Source: Acinetobacter oleivorans DR1 (GTDB lineage Bacteria > Pseudomonadota > Gammaproteobacteria > Pseudomonadales > Moraxellaceae). From it: a DNA stretch of 64,000 nt. The notes under the pieces are model-generated. The model saw only the letters and a program-made list of their open reading frames with translations, had not been told where the DNA came from and searched no databases. The stretch covers positions 558,001 to 622,000 of the forward strand of contig NC_014259.1 in the NCBI RefSeq assembly GCF_000196795.1, in the 5' to 3' direction. The first letter of the stretch is position 1; the number at the start of each line of letters is the position of its first letter. A program made the position numbers and the translations under genes. This document shows positions 35,390 through 44,568 of this stretch, one piece after another.

Positions 35390-37171
35390 TTAAGCTTGGT
35401 TCGTAAAGTAGTCTTCACTGAAGCCCATAATTAAGTCAGAACCCGCTTTAATTTTAGCAATACGTGCATCAATATCCGGCAAGATACGATCAGCAAAGTA
35501 TTGAGCTAAAGCAAGTTTGTTTTGGTAGAAATCACCAGACTTATCTTTTGCTGCTGCCGCAATTTTTGCAAACATATAAGCGAAGCTGAGTAAGCCAACT
35601 GCATGTAGATAATCAACAGCAGCAGCATTCGGGAAGTCTACGTTTTCAGCAGCTTGTTCAATAATAAACTGAGTGATTGCTTCGATTTCAGTTGCAGCAT
35701 CTAAAGTTGCATCTTTAATGAAGTTCAAATCGGTGTCTAAGTCATTTGCAAAGTCACGAATTTCAGTGATGTATTCAGCAATGAACGCACCGCCACATTT
35801 AATGGTTTTACGACCAATTAAATCTTGAGACTGAACGCCGTTCGTTCCTTCGTAGATTTGAGCAATACGAAGATCACGGATACATTGTTCCATACCCCAT
35901 TCACGGATATAACCGTGACCACCGAACACCATCTGAGCATCTAAAGTTGCTTGGAATGCGGTATCTGTGAGGTAAGCTTTAGCAATTGGTGTTAAAAGCG
36001 CAACGCGATTATTGGCTTTTTTCACAGCTTCAGCATCAGTTGAGAATTTAGTGATATCGAGCTGTTGACCAACATAGACTGCAAAAGCACGTGATGCTTC
36101 ATTGTTTGCACGTACGTTTAACAACATACGACGAACATCGCCATGAACTAAAATGCTGTCGGCAGGTTTATTTGGTGATTGAACACCAGCTGCACTACGG
36201 CCTTGTAAGCGGTCAGTCGCATATTGCGCTGCATTTTGATAAGCAAATTCAGACGCGCCTAAACCTTGGATACCCATAGATAAACGTTCGTAGTTCATCA
36301 TGACAAACATGGCAGCAAGACCTTCGTTTTCTTTACCAACAAGGTAACCTTTTGCTGCATCAAAGTTCATCACACAAGTTGCAGACGCTTTAATCCCCAT
36401 TTTATGTTCAATAGAACCTGGGCCAACGAGGTTACGTTCACCTAATGAACCATCTTCGTTTACCAAATACTTTGGCACGATGAACAAAGAAATACCGCGT
36501 GAACCAGCAGGAGCATCTGGCGTTTTAGCAAGTACTAAATGAATAATGTTTTCTGCTAAATCGTTGTCACCGCCAGTGATAAAGATTTTAGTACCTGTGA
36601 TGTTATAAGTACCATCTTCATTAGGTTCTGCTTTAGTTTTAATAATACCTAAGTCAGTACCTGCATGTGGCTCGGTTAAGCACATCGTGCCCGACCATTC
36701 ACCTGAATAAATCTTTGGTAAGTAAGTTTCTTTTTGTTCTTGAGATGCATAGCTGTTTAAAGCCATGCCTGCACCCACAGAAAGAAGCGGGTAGAGCATA
36801 AATGATGGGTTAGTTGCAAATAACATTTCATCAGAAAGAACGGTGAGCATTTTTGGCATGCCTTGGCCGCCCCATTCTTCATCGGCACCTAAACCAATCC
36901 AACCACCTTCTGCATATTGACGGAATGCATCTTTAAAACCAGCTGGTGTGAAAACCTCGCCGTTTTCATAGCGAGCGCCTTCTTCATCACCAGTACGGTT
37001 TAATGGATGAGTCACGTTCTGAGCAAATTTAGCCATTTCTTCTAAAATTGCTTCAGCTGTTGCAGCATCTACATGAGCGAGTTTCTCATTAGACTGCCAA
37101 AATTGTTCTGCTTTAAATACATCATTTAAGATGAATTTCATATCAGCTAAAGGAGCATTGTAAATTGGCAT
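35390..37171 (-). CDS. Long-form acyl-CoA dehydrogenase (paralog 1)
   Basis: This FAD enzyme oxidises an acyl-CoA to the trans-2-enoyl-CoA in beta-oxidation-type pathways. The 593 residues include the flavin/substrate signature MCLTEPHAGTDLG, the ITGTKIFITGGDND strand, SIEHKMGIKASATCVMNFD and the C-terminal QMVFGGHGYIREWGMEQ..DLRIAQIYEGTNGVQSQDL region, plus a C-terminal extension typical of the roughly 600-residue group. It shares most motifs with the adjacent gene at 37339-39141. Substrate chain length cannot be predicted. Confidence 0.9.
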   Translation of the reverse strand: MPIYNAPLADMKFILNDVFKAEQFWQSNEKLAHVDAATAEAILEEMAKFAQNVTHPLNRTGDEEGARYENGEVFTPAGFKDAFRQYAEGGWIGLGADEEWGGQGMPKMLTVLSDEMLFATNPSFMLYPLLSVGAGMALNSYASQEQKETYLPKIYSGEWSGTMCLTEPHAGTDLGIIKTKAEPNEDGTYNITGTKIFITGGDNDLAENIIHLVLAKTPDAPAGSRGISLFIVPKYLVNEDGSLGERNLVGPGSIEHKMGIKASATCVMNFDAAKGYLVGKENEGLAAMFVMMNYERLSMGIQGLGASEFAYQNAAQYATDRLQGRSAAGVQSPNKPADSILVHGDVRRMLLNVRANNEASRAFAVYVGQQLDITKFSTDAEAVKKANNRVALLTPIAKAYLTDTAFQATLDAQMVFGGHGYIREWGMEQCIRDLRIAQIYEGTNGVQSQDLIGRKTIKCGGAFIAEYITEIRDFANDLDTDLNFIKDATLDAATEIEAITQFIIEQAAENVDFPNAAAVDYLHAVGLLSFAYMFAKIAAAAKDKSGDFYQNKLALAQYFADRILPDIDARIAKIKAGSDLIMGFSEDYFTNQA

Positions 37172-37268
37172 AATCGTTCACCTTTTTTGTGCACATTGGC
37201 CTGTGCTAGATATCCTGTAAAACGAAATGGATATGGAATTTAAAGTGTAAATTTATCATTGATTTTAT

Positions 37269-37305
37269 AAAAAAAGGACCGTCAAAACTGAGCAGTCCTT
37301 TTTTG
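37269..37305 (-). terminator. Terminator between the two acyl-CoA dehydrogenase genes
   Basis: AAAAAGGAC / GTCCTTTTT with a 15-nt loop and T-run lies 34 bp past the stop of the upstream paralog. The two genes therefore probably form separate transcripts. Confidence 0.82.
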
Positions 37306-37338
37306 TTTTTTAACATTGCATATCGCAACTAACTATGG

Positions 37339-39141
37339 TTAGAAAGCGAAATGTTCAGCGTCTAATGACATCAATGGATCTAGACCACCTGCAATCACGT
37401 CTACATGAGAACGTACGCGTGGCAAGATTTTCTTGAAGTAGAAGCGAGCAGTTGTAACTTTCGCGTTATAGAAATCAACATCGGTCGTACCTTCTGCTAA
37501 TTTCTCTTGTGCAACAAGTGCCATACGAGCCCATAGATACGCTAAAGTGATATAACCTGAGAAGTAGAGGTAATCTACAGCAGCAGCGCCTACTTCATCT
37601 GGGTTTTGCATTGCGCGCATACCAATCTGCATAGTGAGATCGCCCCATTCTTTGTTAAGAGCTGCAAGCGGCTCAACAAATTCTTTCATGGCAGCGTTGT
37701 CTTTATTTGCTTCAACAAATTTGTGAACAATTTTGGTAAAGTCTTTTAGCATTGCGCCTTGAGTTTGCAATACTTTACGGCCTAACAAATCAAGTGCCTG
37801 AATTTCAGTTGTACCTTCATACAAACATGAAATACGTGTATCACGTACGATTTGTTCCATGCCATGCTCAGAAATAAAGCCATGACCACCGAAGACTTGA
37901 ACACCGTGCTTAGCAGACTCAGAACCTGTTTCAGTTAAGAATGCTTTTGCAATTGGAGTCAATAAAGACAAGATGTTGTCAGCAAACTTACGCTCTTCTT
38001 CTGTTTCGCCTTTTTCAACGATGTCAGCATATTGAGCAAGTAAGTAAACAAGTGCACGACCGCCTTCAGCAAATGCTTTTTGAGTTAAAAGCATGTTGCG
38101 AACAGCAGGGTGAACGATAATTGGGTCTGCATCTTTTTCTGGAGCTTTTGGACCAGAAAGTGAACGCATTGCTAAACGTTCTTTTGCGTAAGTTAACGCG
38201 CCTTGGAAAGATGATTCAGATGCTGCTAAACCTTGAACAGCAGTACCAATACGTGCTGTGTTCATGAAGGTGAACATACAGTTCAAACCACGGTTTTCAG
38301 GTCCGATCAAGTAACCTTTAGCTTGGTCAAAGTTAATGACACAAGTCGCGTTACCATGGATACCCATTTTGTGCTCGATAGAACCACAACGAACCGCATT
38401 ACGCTCGCCCACAGTACCATCTGCATTTACATGGAATTTAGGAACGATGAATAATGAGATACCTTTGGTACCTTTTGGCGCACCTGGTAAACGAGCAAGA
38501 ACGATATGGATGATGTTTTCAGCCATGTCATGTTCACCAGCAGAGATAAAGATTTTCTCGCCAGAAATTGCATAGCTACCGTCAGCATTTGGTTCTGCTT
38601 TAGAACGGATAATACCTAAGTCAGAACCTGCATGAGATTCAGTTAAGCACATCGTACCTGTCCAAACACCTGAAACAAGGTTTGGTAAATAAGTATTTTT
38701 TTGTTCATCAGAACCATGATGTTCTAATGTACGTACAGCTCCGTGAGACAAGCCAGGGTACATACCCCAAGACCAGTTTGCTGTACCAACCATTTCAGAA
38801 ATTGCAATACCTAAAGAGTTAGGTAAAGCCTGACCACCGTATTGTTCTTCTGCTGATAAAGACGGAAAGCCAAGTTCAATATATTTTTGATAAGCTTCTT
38901 TAAAGCCTGTTGGAGTGGTAACTACGCCATCATTCCAAGTACAACCTTCACGGTCGCCAACTTGGTTTAAAGGAGAAAGTTCATTTTCACAAAAGTCTGC
39001 CGCAGCTTCTAAATATTGATCAACCAATTCACGGCTTACGTTACCTTGGAAATCAGGTAATTTTGCATAGTGTTCTTCAGCATTTAATAATTCATGCAAA
39101 ACGAATTGCATATCACGTAAGGGCGCTTTGTATTGTGGCAT
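37339..39141 (-). CDS. Long-form acyl-CoA dehydrogenase (paralog 2)
   Basis: The 600-residue enzyme resembles paralog 1 over its whole length: MCLTESHAGSDLG, ISGEKIFISAGEHDMAENIIH, SIEHKMGIHGNATCVINFD and VFGGHGFISEHGMEQIVRDTRIS. The shared N-terminus (PxYxAPLxDMxFxLxxxxxAE) shows that they arose by duplication. FAD-linked acyl-CoA oxidation is expected; electrons would pass to ETF. About 290 bp without a gene lie upstream and hold its promoter and the lipoprotein terminator. Confidence 0.9.
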   Translation of the reverse strand: MPQYKAPLRDMQFVLHELLNAEEHYAKLPDFQGNVSRELVDQYLEAAADFCENELSPLNQVGDREGCTWNDGVVTTPTGFKEAYQKYIELGFPSLSAEEQYGGQALPNSLGIAISEMVGTANWSWGMYPGLSHGAVRTLEHHGSDEQKNTYLPNLVSGVWTGTMCLTESHAGSDLGIIRSKAEPNADGSYAISGEKIFISAGEHDMAENIIHIVLARLPGAPKGTKGISLFIVPKFHVNADGTVGERNAVRCGSIEHKMGIHGNATCVINFDQAKGYLIGPENRGLNCMFTFMNTARIGTAVQGLAASESSFQGALTYAKERLAMRSLSGPKAPEKDADPIIVHPAVRNMLLTQKAFAEGGRALVYLLAQYADIVEKGETEEERKFADNILSLLTPIAKAFLTETGSESAKHGVQVFGGHGFISEHGMEQIVRDTRISCLYEGTTEIQALDLLGRKVLQTQGAMLKDFTKIVHKFVEANKDNAAMKEFVEPLAALNKEWGDLTMQIGMRAMQNPDEVGAAAVDYLYFSGYITLAYLWARMALVAQEKLAEGTTDVDFYNAKVTTARFYFKKILPRVRSHVDVIAGGLDPLMSLDAEHFAF

Positions 39142-39388
39142 ATCGGGTTCCTCAATACTGGTGAAACCAGAGTTATAATCTTAATCTATGAGAATGTGCC
39201 ATGAGGCACCTTGGACTATTACATCGTGCAACAACTTGCATAACTGCACAAGCACCTCAGGACCTTTACTTTGTGACTGCAAAGTCAAGAAAAAAATGCT
39301 TAAACTAGCTAAGTGCTTTGAGTGTAAACACTTTTGGTTATGTTTATATGATACAAATAGTCAAAATCGTAAACAGTTATGTATAAAC

Positions 39389-39413
39389 AAAAGGCGCCTA
39401 TAGGCGCCTTTTG
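39389..39413 (-). terminator. Terminator after the Spy-like lipoprotein gene
   Basis: The perfect palindrome AAAAGGCGCC-TATA-GGCGCCTTTT lies 18 bp past the stop codon. It is symmetrical, so it could also stop transcription from the other direction. Confidence 0.85.
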
Positions 39414-39430
39414 TTTCATGATTTTTAGAA

Positions 39431-39808
39431 TTATTTTGCTTGAATTGATGCAGGAGCAGGGGCGTTAACTGGTGGTTGAGGGCGTTTTGGTTCAAAACGA
39501 AGGTTACAAGTACCTTCAAGTGTCTTATCTCCAACTTGAACATTTACTGCTTGTCCGTTGGCCTTTCCATCACATGCTTTTTGGATTTGTTCAAAGCGAG
39601 CTTGACGTTCGGCACGGTGCTGTTCCCATGCTGCTTTTTGTTCTGGTGTGAACTCACGATGTTTCATACGGTGGTGGCCTTCACGTGGGCCATCTTGCAT
39701 CATTCCACGCTCAGGTTTAGGTGGTTGAGTCGTCGATTGACACGCCGCTAAACTTCCCATTGTTACAATTGCCGCACTGAATAATGCAATTTTTGCCGTC
39801 ATTTTCAT
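39431..39808 (-). CDS. Small Spy-like lipoprotein, divergent from baeSR
   Basis: The 125-residue precursor has a lipoprotein signal peptide with lipobox SLAAC (Cys23), then a basic/acidic helical region HRMKHREFTPEQKAAWEQHR, whose FTPEQ resembles the LTxxQ motif of Spy/CpxP proteins. A C-terminal part has paired cysteines (KACDGK and EGTCNLRF) and a proline-rich tail. It is divergent from baeS across about 130 bp. E. coli spy is a BaeR target, so regulation by BaeR is a reasonable inference, not shown by sequence. Confidence 0.72.
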   Translation of the reverse strand: MKMTAKIALFSAAIVTMGSLAACQSTTQPPKPERGMMQDGPREGHHRMKHREFTPEQKAAWEQHRAERQARFEQIQKACDGKANGQAVNVQVGDKTLEGTCNLRFEPKRPQPPVNAPAPASIQAK

Positions 39809-39934
39809 ATTTAAAGCCTTTTAATGTTGTGTTTACTGATCGCTTAAAGATTAGATAATAAAGATGTAGAAACAATGGAGAGTTTTTCTTTTCGTTGTTG
39901 GTTACAATGCGAAATATAGGGTAAAAATGAGAGA

Positions 39935-41599
39935 GTGCTTTTGAACGTTCTACGTGTTCCCATTGCATTACGGTTGTTTCTGACAGTCTTGCTCACCACA
40001 TTGCTTATTGCGACTGCAAGTTTGAGCGTTTTGCACTGGACAATGCAAAAGAACTTTGCCAAATATGTGGCTGACGTTGAAATGCAGAAGCTCGACCGCC
40101 TTATTACCAATCTAGGCGATGTCTATACGGTGTACCATGATTGGGGGAATGCGATTCAGGCACAGATTTTACAAATTGAAGGAACCGCTGCTCCTGACGA
40201 CTACGATCGTCTCTCGCAGTGGTGGCTTCGTCGTCAATATGACATTGCCATACAACAGCATTCTTTCGATGAACATGCCCTTATTAATATTTCACCGCAA
40301 GTTGCACCGACAAATAAAAATACTATTTTTAGCGATGAAGAGTTAAGAACGCTTGAGCAAAATTTACCTTCTCAATATCAACCCTTTGAAGGATTAAGAT
40401 TCCCCTTAAGCGCAAACCAATTTCGCCCAAGTGATGATAAAAATAAATCAAAGAAAGGGAGCTTAAAAGATATTGAAACTCAAAATGGTAAGAAGCGTTT
40501 TATTGCTTTGCCTGACCGTTTAGGTTTGAGTTCCCGTTTATCTTTGTATGATGCACGTCACCAGTTTGTTGTAGGTGAGCCGCCTTCTTCAGATCAGATG
40601 TCATTTCGCCCGATTATCTTAAATAATCAAGTGGTTGGATATTTAGGTTTAAAACCTGTTTTAGATAAAGAAGATGCTTTGAGTATTAATTTCTTTAGTA
40701 ATCAAAAGCGCTATTTACTTTTAATTTATGCTTTAACCTTACTTTCAAGTTTAGTTGCGGCGCTCTTGATGGCGACTTATTTTAAAAAACCGATTCAGCG
40801 TTTATTAAATGCAACCAATGAATTAACGAAAGGAAACTATCAACATCAAGTTGTTATTAAACGAAATGATGAGTTGGGCGATTTATCCACCCAATTGAAT
40901 CATTTGGCAGAAATTTTACATCAGCATGAAGAGTCGCGACGTCAATGGGTGGCAGATACTTCTCATGAGCTAAAAACGCCGTTGGCTGTATTACAAGCAC
41001 AAATTGAAGCGATGCAAGACGGGATTCGAAAAGCAACCCCTGAACATTTAGATGCAATGATGCGTCAGGTTTCAAGCTTGAAAAAATTGACTCAAGACCT
41101 TGCAGATCTGGCACAGGCAGATGCCCAGCAGCTTAAGTGTTATTTAAGTTCTGTTAATCCGTGGGAAGTAGTATTACAGGAAGTAGAAAACTTTAAACCT
41201 AAACTTGAGCAGGCTGGTCTCGAAATTCAAGTTGAAGGAACAAATTCTCCGCTATTATTAGACCGTGATCGGTTTAAACAGATTATTGTTAATTTAATTA
41301 GTAATAGTATTCGTTACACAGAAACAGGTGGCAAAATTCATATTCATACAGCTCAAACTCCGCAGGAGTGGACTTTGTATGTTGATGACAGCCCATTTGG
41401 TTTAAACGATGAGCAGTTATCTCGTTTAGGTGAACGTTTCTATCGCGTAGATGATTCGCGTACGCGTAGTACAGGTGGAACAGGGCTAGGCTTGGCTTTG
41501 TCTTGTAAAATTGCGCAGGCGCTTGGTGGTACACTGAGTTTTGAACATTCACCGCTAGGTGGTTTACGTTGTGTGCTCACTTTTAAAAAGCAGAGTTAA
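39935..41599 (+). CDS. baeS: Sensor histidine kinase BaeS
   Basis: The 554-residue kinase has a first membrane helix (about 10-33), a long periplasmic sensor part, a second helix (about 262-288), HAMP linker, H-box WVADTSHELKTPLAVLQ (His near 345), N-box IIVNLISNSIRYTETGG and G-box STGGTGLGLALSCKI. The G1 region reads DDSPFGL, like the unusual DSAPG form of E. coli BaeS, which supports the name. BaeSR senses envelope stress and in A. baumannii controls AdeABC-type efflux. The start is a GTG; a TTG two codons later is an alternative. baeR follows at 21 bp. Confidence 0.92.
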   Translation: MLLNVLRVPIALRLFLTVLLTTLLIATASLSVLHWTMQKNFAKYVADVEMQKLDRLITNLGDVYTVYHDWGNAIQAQILQIEGTAAPDDYDRLSQWWLRRQYDIAIQQHSFDEHALINISPQVAPTNKNTIFSDEELRTLEQNLPSQYQPFEGLRFPLSANQFRPSDDKNKSKKGSLKDIETQNGKKRFIALPDRLGLSSRLSLYDARHQFVVGEPPSSDQMSFRPIILNNQVVGYLGLKPVLDKEDALSINFFSNQKRYLLLIYALTLLSSLVAALLMATYFKKPIQRLLNATNELTKGNYQHQVVIKRNDELGDLSTQLNHLAEILHQHEESRRQWVADTSHELKTPLAVLQAQIEAMQDGIRKATPEHLDAMMRQVSSLKKLTQDLADLAQADAQQLKCYLSSVNPWEVVLQEVENFKPKLEQAGLEIQVEGTNSPLLLDRDRFKQIIVNLISNSIRYTETGGKIHIHTAQTPQEWTLYVDDSPFGLNDEQLSRLGERFYRVDDSRTRSTGGTGLGLALSCKIAQALGGTLSFEHSPLGGLRCVLTFKKQS

Positions 41600-41620
41600 A
41601 TATAAAAGGAAAAATATCTC

Positions 41621-42307
41621 ATGAAACATGTGATGTTGGTTGAAGATGAAGTCGAATTAGCGCATTTAGTGCGTGATTATCTTGAAGCTGCCGGTTTTGA
41701 AGTAAGTATGTTTCATGATGGTCAAGATGCTTATGCGAGTTTCCAGCAACGTAAACCTAATTTAATGGTTCTGGACTTAATGGTTCCACGAATGGATGGT
41801 TTGACCATTTGCCGTAAAGTTCGTGAACAATCAGATTTACCGATTATTATGGTCACTGCCCGTACCGAAGAAATTGACCGTGTATTAGGTCTGAATATGG
41901 GCGCTGATGATTATGTATGTAAGCCATTTAGCCCAAAAGAACTTGTTGCTCGTGTACAGGCAGTTTTACGCCGTTTAGAGCGGAAGGCAGAGCCTGAACA
42001 AAATGATTCTTTCCGAATTGATAAAGCTCAGCAAAGAATTTGGTATCAACAAAAATCGTTGAGCTTAACGCCAACCGAATTTCGCTTACTTGAGCTATTT
42101 TTAGAGCATGTAGGGCAAGTGTATTCACGTGCACAATTATTGGATCATATTAATCCAGATAGTTTTGACGTTGCTGATCGTGTAATTGACAGCCATATCA
42201 AAAACTTGCGCCGAAAAATTAGTGAAGCGGCTGAAACTGGTAACCGTCATGAATGGATTCAAGCTGTTTATGGTGTAGGTTACCGCTTCGAATATCCTGA
42301 AGAGTAA
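41621..42307 (+). CDS. baeR: Response regulator BaeR (OmpR/PhoB type)
   Basis: The receiver domain has acidic pocket residues E8/D9, phospho-acceptor Asp52 in VLDLMVPRMDG, Thr79 and Lys101 in the KPFSP motif. The C-terminal winged helix follows with LTPTEFRLLELFLEHVGQVY and VDSH-like RVIDSHIKNLRRKI. Length 228 aa is normal. An AAGGA ribosome site precedes the ATG. It forms an operon with baeS. A cluster of DnaA-box-like sequences starts 20 bp past its stop. Confidence 0.95.
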   Translation: MKHVMLVEDEVELAHLVRDYLEAAGFEVSMFHDGQDAYASFQQRKPNLMVLDLMVPRMDGLTICRKVREQSDLPIIMVTARTEEIDRVLGLNMGADDYVCKPFSPKELVARVQAVLRRLERKAEPEQNDSFRIDKAQQRIWYQQKSLSLTPTEFRLLELFLEHVGQVYSRAQLLDHINPDSFDVADRVIDSHIKNLRRKISEAAETGNRHEWIQAVYGVGYRFEYPEE

Positions 42308-42326
42308 AACACTAGTAAAAGTTATT

Positions 42327-42388
42327 CTGTGGATAACCACAATGTTATCCACAGAAAATGTGGATAGTTTTAAAGATTTTATGGATAA
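42327..42388. promoter_or_regulatory. Cluster of four DnaA-box-like 9-mers
   Basis: Two perfect strong-consensus boxes face each other: TGTGGATAA (42328-42336) and TTATCCACA (42345-42353), forming an 11-bp inverted repeat CTGTGGATAAC/GTTATCCACAG with a 6-nt spacer. A one-mismatch copy TGTGGATAG follows at 42359-42367, and TATGGATAA at 42380-42388 overlaps the stop codon of the next gene. No T-run follows, so the palindrome is not a canonical terminator. Confidence 0.7.
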
Positions 42389-42960
42389 ATAATAATCTTC
42401 GTATGATTTGGTACGAATTGCCAAATCTCATCTATATCTGTATTTCTAACCGCAATACATCCTAATGTCCAATCTTTATGGGGCATATAAGTCGAGCTAA
42501 AAGGCATAGATAAAAAGGATTTTGGAACTGATCCATGAATCATGATATCTCCACCTGTTGGTTGATTATGTTGCTTGGCATAAGCAATATCTTTCATATC
42601 GGGATAGGAAATATGCAATGATTTATAGAAAACACTTTGTGAATTGCGCCAATCTATAGAATAGATCCCCTCCGGTGTTTTTCCATCATTTTCAAAATGT
42701 TTATGTCCTTTGGGATTAAGGCCAAGACGAATAGGATAACGACGAATCACGTCCTGATTACTCTTGAGCAGAAGTATGCGTTGACTTTTAAATACTTCAA
42801 TTGAGGTGACAGGCTTGGTCTTGATTAGATCCGAAATCTCTTCGCGTGAAAGCGCTTGATGGCTTGGCGTAAAAGTCGGTAAATATTTTTCATATTTATA
42901 AAAAGTGATTCCGAGTGGAACTATAAGTAGTGTACAAATAATGATAGGTCTAATTTTCAT
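42379..42960 (-). CDS. L,D-transpeptidase (YkuD domain) with N-terminal anchor
   Basis: The 193-residue protein has an N-terminal hydrophobic segment (about 4-20) with a KIR start, then a YkuD domain: GRxx-type strands, GKTPEGIY, IMIHGSVPKSF (His142) and the catalytic WTLGCIAVRN (Cys168), fitting the HxGx..[S/T]xGC[I/V]R consensus. Such enzymes form 3-3 crosslinks or attach proteins or amino acids in peptidoglycan, usually in the periplasm. Acinetobacter has several; I cannot tell which one this is. Confidence 0.88.
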   Translation of the reverse strand: MKIRPIIICTLLIVPLGITFYKYEKYLPTFTPSHQALSREEISDLIKTKPVTSIEVFKSQRILLLKSNQDVIRRYPIRLGLNPKGHKHFENDGKTPEGIYSIDWRNSQSVFYKSLHISYPDMKDIAYAKQHNQPTGGDIMIHGSVPKSFLSMPFSSTYMPHKDWTLGCIAVRNTDIDEIWQFVPNHTKIIIYP

Positions 42961-42980
42961 ACATTATTCTTTGATGTTTA

Positions 42981-43014
42981 AAAAAACTCTCTTAAGCGAG
43001 TTAAGAGAGTTTTA
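42981..43014 (-). terminator. Terminator after selO
   Basis: AACTCTCTTAA / TTAAGAGAGTT (11 bp, 5-nt loop) is followed on the minus strand by a run of T. It is 13 bp past the selO stop. Confidence 0.85.
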
Positions 43015-43026
43015 GTCTTTAAAGTA

Positions 43027-44469
43027 TTAAGAAGAACAGCTGACTGCTACGTCTGGTACATCACTTGGTAACGGACCTAAATCTTGTGGCTGTTCGAGCT
43101 CTGGTTGTCTTGTATATGGCTGATCAAGCAGCTTAAATAAACGGTCTACTTCGCTAAAATCATCACGTTCCGCAGCTTCAATAGCACGCTGAGCCATATG
43201 ATTACGTAAAATATAAATCGGATTTGCTTGCTGCATCTTTACATCAAGTTCATCGGTATCTTGATGTTCACGAATACTTTGATATTGGCTAAGAAACTCA
43301 TCAAACTGTCGAATATCAAGGCAATCATCTCGTAGAGTTTTATATTCTTTATTTTGAAGTCGGATAAAGCTCTGAGTGTAATCGAGTTGTTCAGTTTGTA
43401 AGATTCTTAAAAACGCAAAACTACAATCAAGACTGTCTTTATGAAAATGGGGAAGTCCCATTTTTTGACATAAACCAGTTGTGTAATGTTCAATAAAAGT
43501 CGGTTCAAATTGTTCTAAGCAACGCGCTAACTCTTCTTTGAACTGATCCTTTTGTTCAGGTTCAGCAAGTGGAATCAAGTTGTTTAACCACGTCCATAAA
43601 TTCCAATGGCCTATGCTTGGCTGATTTTGATAAGTATAACGACCTTGGTAATCTGAGTGGTTATTAATCCAGTTCGGGCGGAAGCGTTCCATAAAACCAT
43701 ATGGACCAAAATCGAGTGTTGAACCAGTAATATTTAAGTTATCGGTATTCATCACGCCATGAGCAAATCCAACCAATTGCCATTTCGCAATCATGATTGC
43801 AGTCCGCTCAATTACCTTTTTGGCAAAGGATAAAATAGGATTCTCAGTTTCTAGACACTCAGGATAATACCATTCAATACATTTTTGAGTAAATTCTGAC
43901 AGTAACTCTGGAGCGTATTGATTGATCCATTCAAAATGTCCTAAACGGATATGACATTCAGATGTTCTGAGCAGCATTGCGCCTAACTCTAATTTTTCGC
44001 GCTGTACCCCTTGAGTAGAGGTGGTAAAACCTACCGCGTGACTAGAAGCGACGCCTAAGGCATTTAAAGCATGTCCAGCCAAATATTCGCGGACAACGGA
44101 ACGCAGCACTGCACGTCCATCTCCCATTCTTGAGTAGGGTGTCGGACCTGCACCTTTGAGATGTAGGTCGATGGTTTGACCCTTTGTATTGAGTATTTGT
44201 GCAATCAGTAAGCCACGACCATCACCGAGTTGTCCTGCCCATTGTCCAAATTGGTGGCCAGCATAGACCATCGCCAGAGAAGGGAATTCAGAGAAAGTAA
44301 GCTGTCCGCTACAGATTTCAACCCATGCATTTTTTTCGTCTTCTGACCATTGCAGTTCATTTGCCAAAGCGGCGTTGAAATGGCCTGCTTTTGCACCACG
44401 CAAAGGAGATGGCTGCTGAATATGGAATAATTTAGAAGGAAGTGAAGGGTAGAGCGGATTAAATTGCAT
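43027..44469 (-). CDS. selO: SelO/YdiU family protein adenylyltransferase (pseudokinase fold)
   Basis: The 480-residue protein has AMVYAGHQFGQWAGQLGDGR, LHLKGAGPTPYSRMGDGRAVLRS and HGVMNTDNLNITGSTLDFGPYGFM, all strongly conserved in SelO. The fold is kinase-like but the family transfers AMP from ATP to Ser/Thr/Tyr hydroxyls in redox-related targets. The C-terminus ends SCSS: a Cys takes the place of the selenocysteine of animal SelO. It is a single-gene unit with its own terminator. Confidence 0.95.
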   Translation of the reverse strand: MQFNPLYPSLPSKLFHIQQPSPLRGAKAGHFNAALANELQWSEDEKNAWVEICSGQLTFSEFPSLAMVYAGHQFGQWAGQLGDGRGLLIAQILNTKGQTIDLHLKGAGPTPYSRMGDGRAVLRSVVREYLAGHALNALGVASSHAVGFTTSTQGVQREKLELGAMLLRTSECHIRLGHFEWINQYAPELLSEFTQKCIEWYYPECLETENPILSFAKKVIERTAIMIAKWQLVGFAHGVMNTDNLNITGSTLDFGPYGFMERFRPNWINNHSDYQGRYTYQNQPSIGHWNLWTWLNNLIPLAEPEQKDQFKEELARCLEQFEPTFIEHYTTGLCQKMGLPHFHKDSLDCSFAFLRILQTEQLDYTQSFIRLQNKEYKTLRDDCLDIRQFDEFLSQYQSIREHQDTDELDVKMQQANPIYILRNHMAQRAIEAAERDDFSEVDRLFKLLDQPYTRQPELEQPQDLGPLPSDVPDVAVSCSS

Positions 44470-44526
44470 GGGCTTGGCAAAATAGAGAGAGCGGATTTCA
44501 CTATACCATAGTTAAAAAGCAGGCAT

Positions 44527-44551
44527 AAAAATAGCTCCCGAAAGAGCTATT
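44527..44551 (-). terminator. Terminator after the desaturase gene
   Basis: AATAGCTC / GAGCTATT with a 6-nt loop is followed on the minus strand by TTTTAT, 18 bp past the stop. Confidence 0.8.
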
Positions 44552-44568
44552 CTTGATCAGAATTTATT

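Noticed and set aside
42327..42388. DnaA boxes considered as the chromosomal origin
   Set aside because: No dnaA, dnaN, gyrB or rpmH neighbours and no adjacent AT-rich unwinding repeats; a regulatory or titration role is more plausible.
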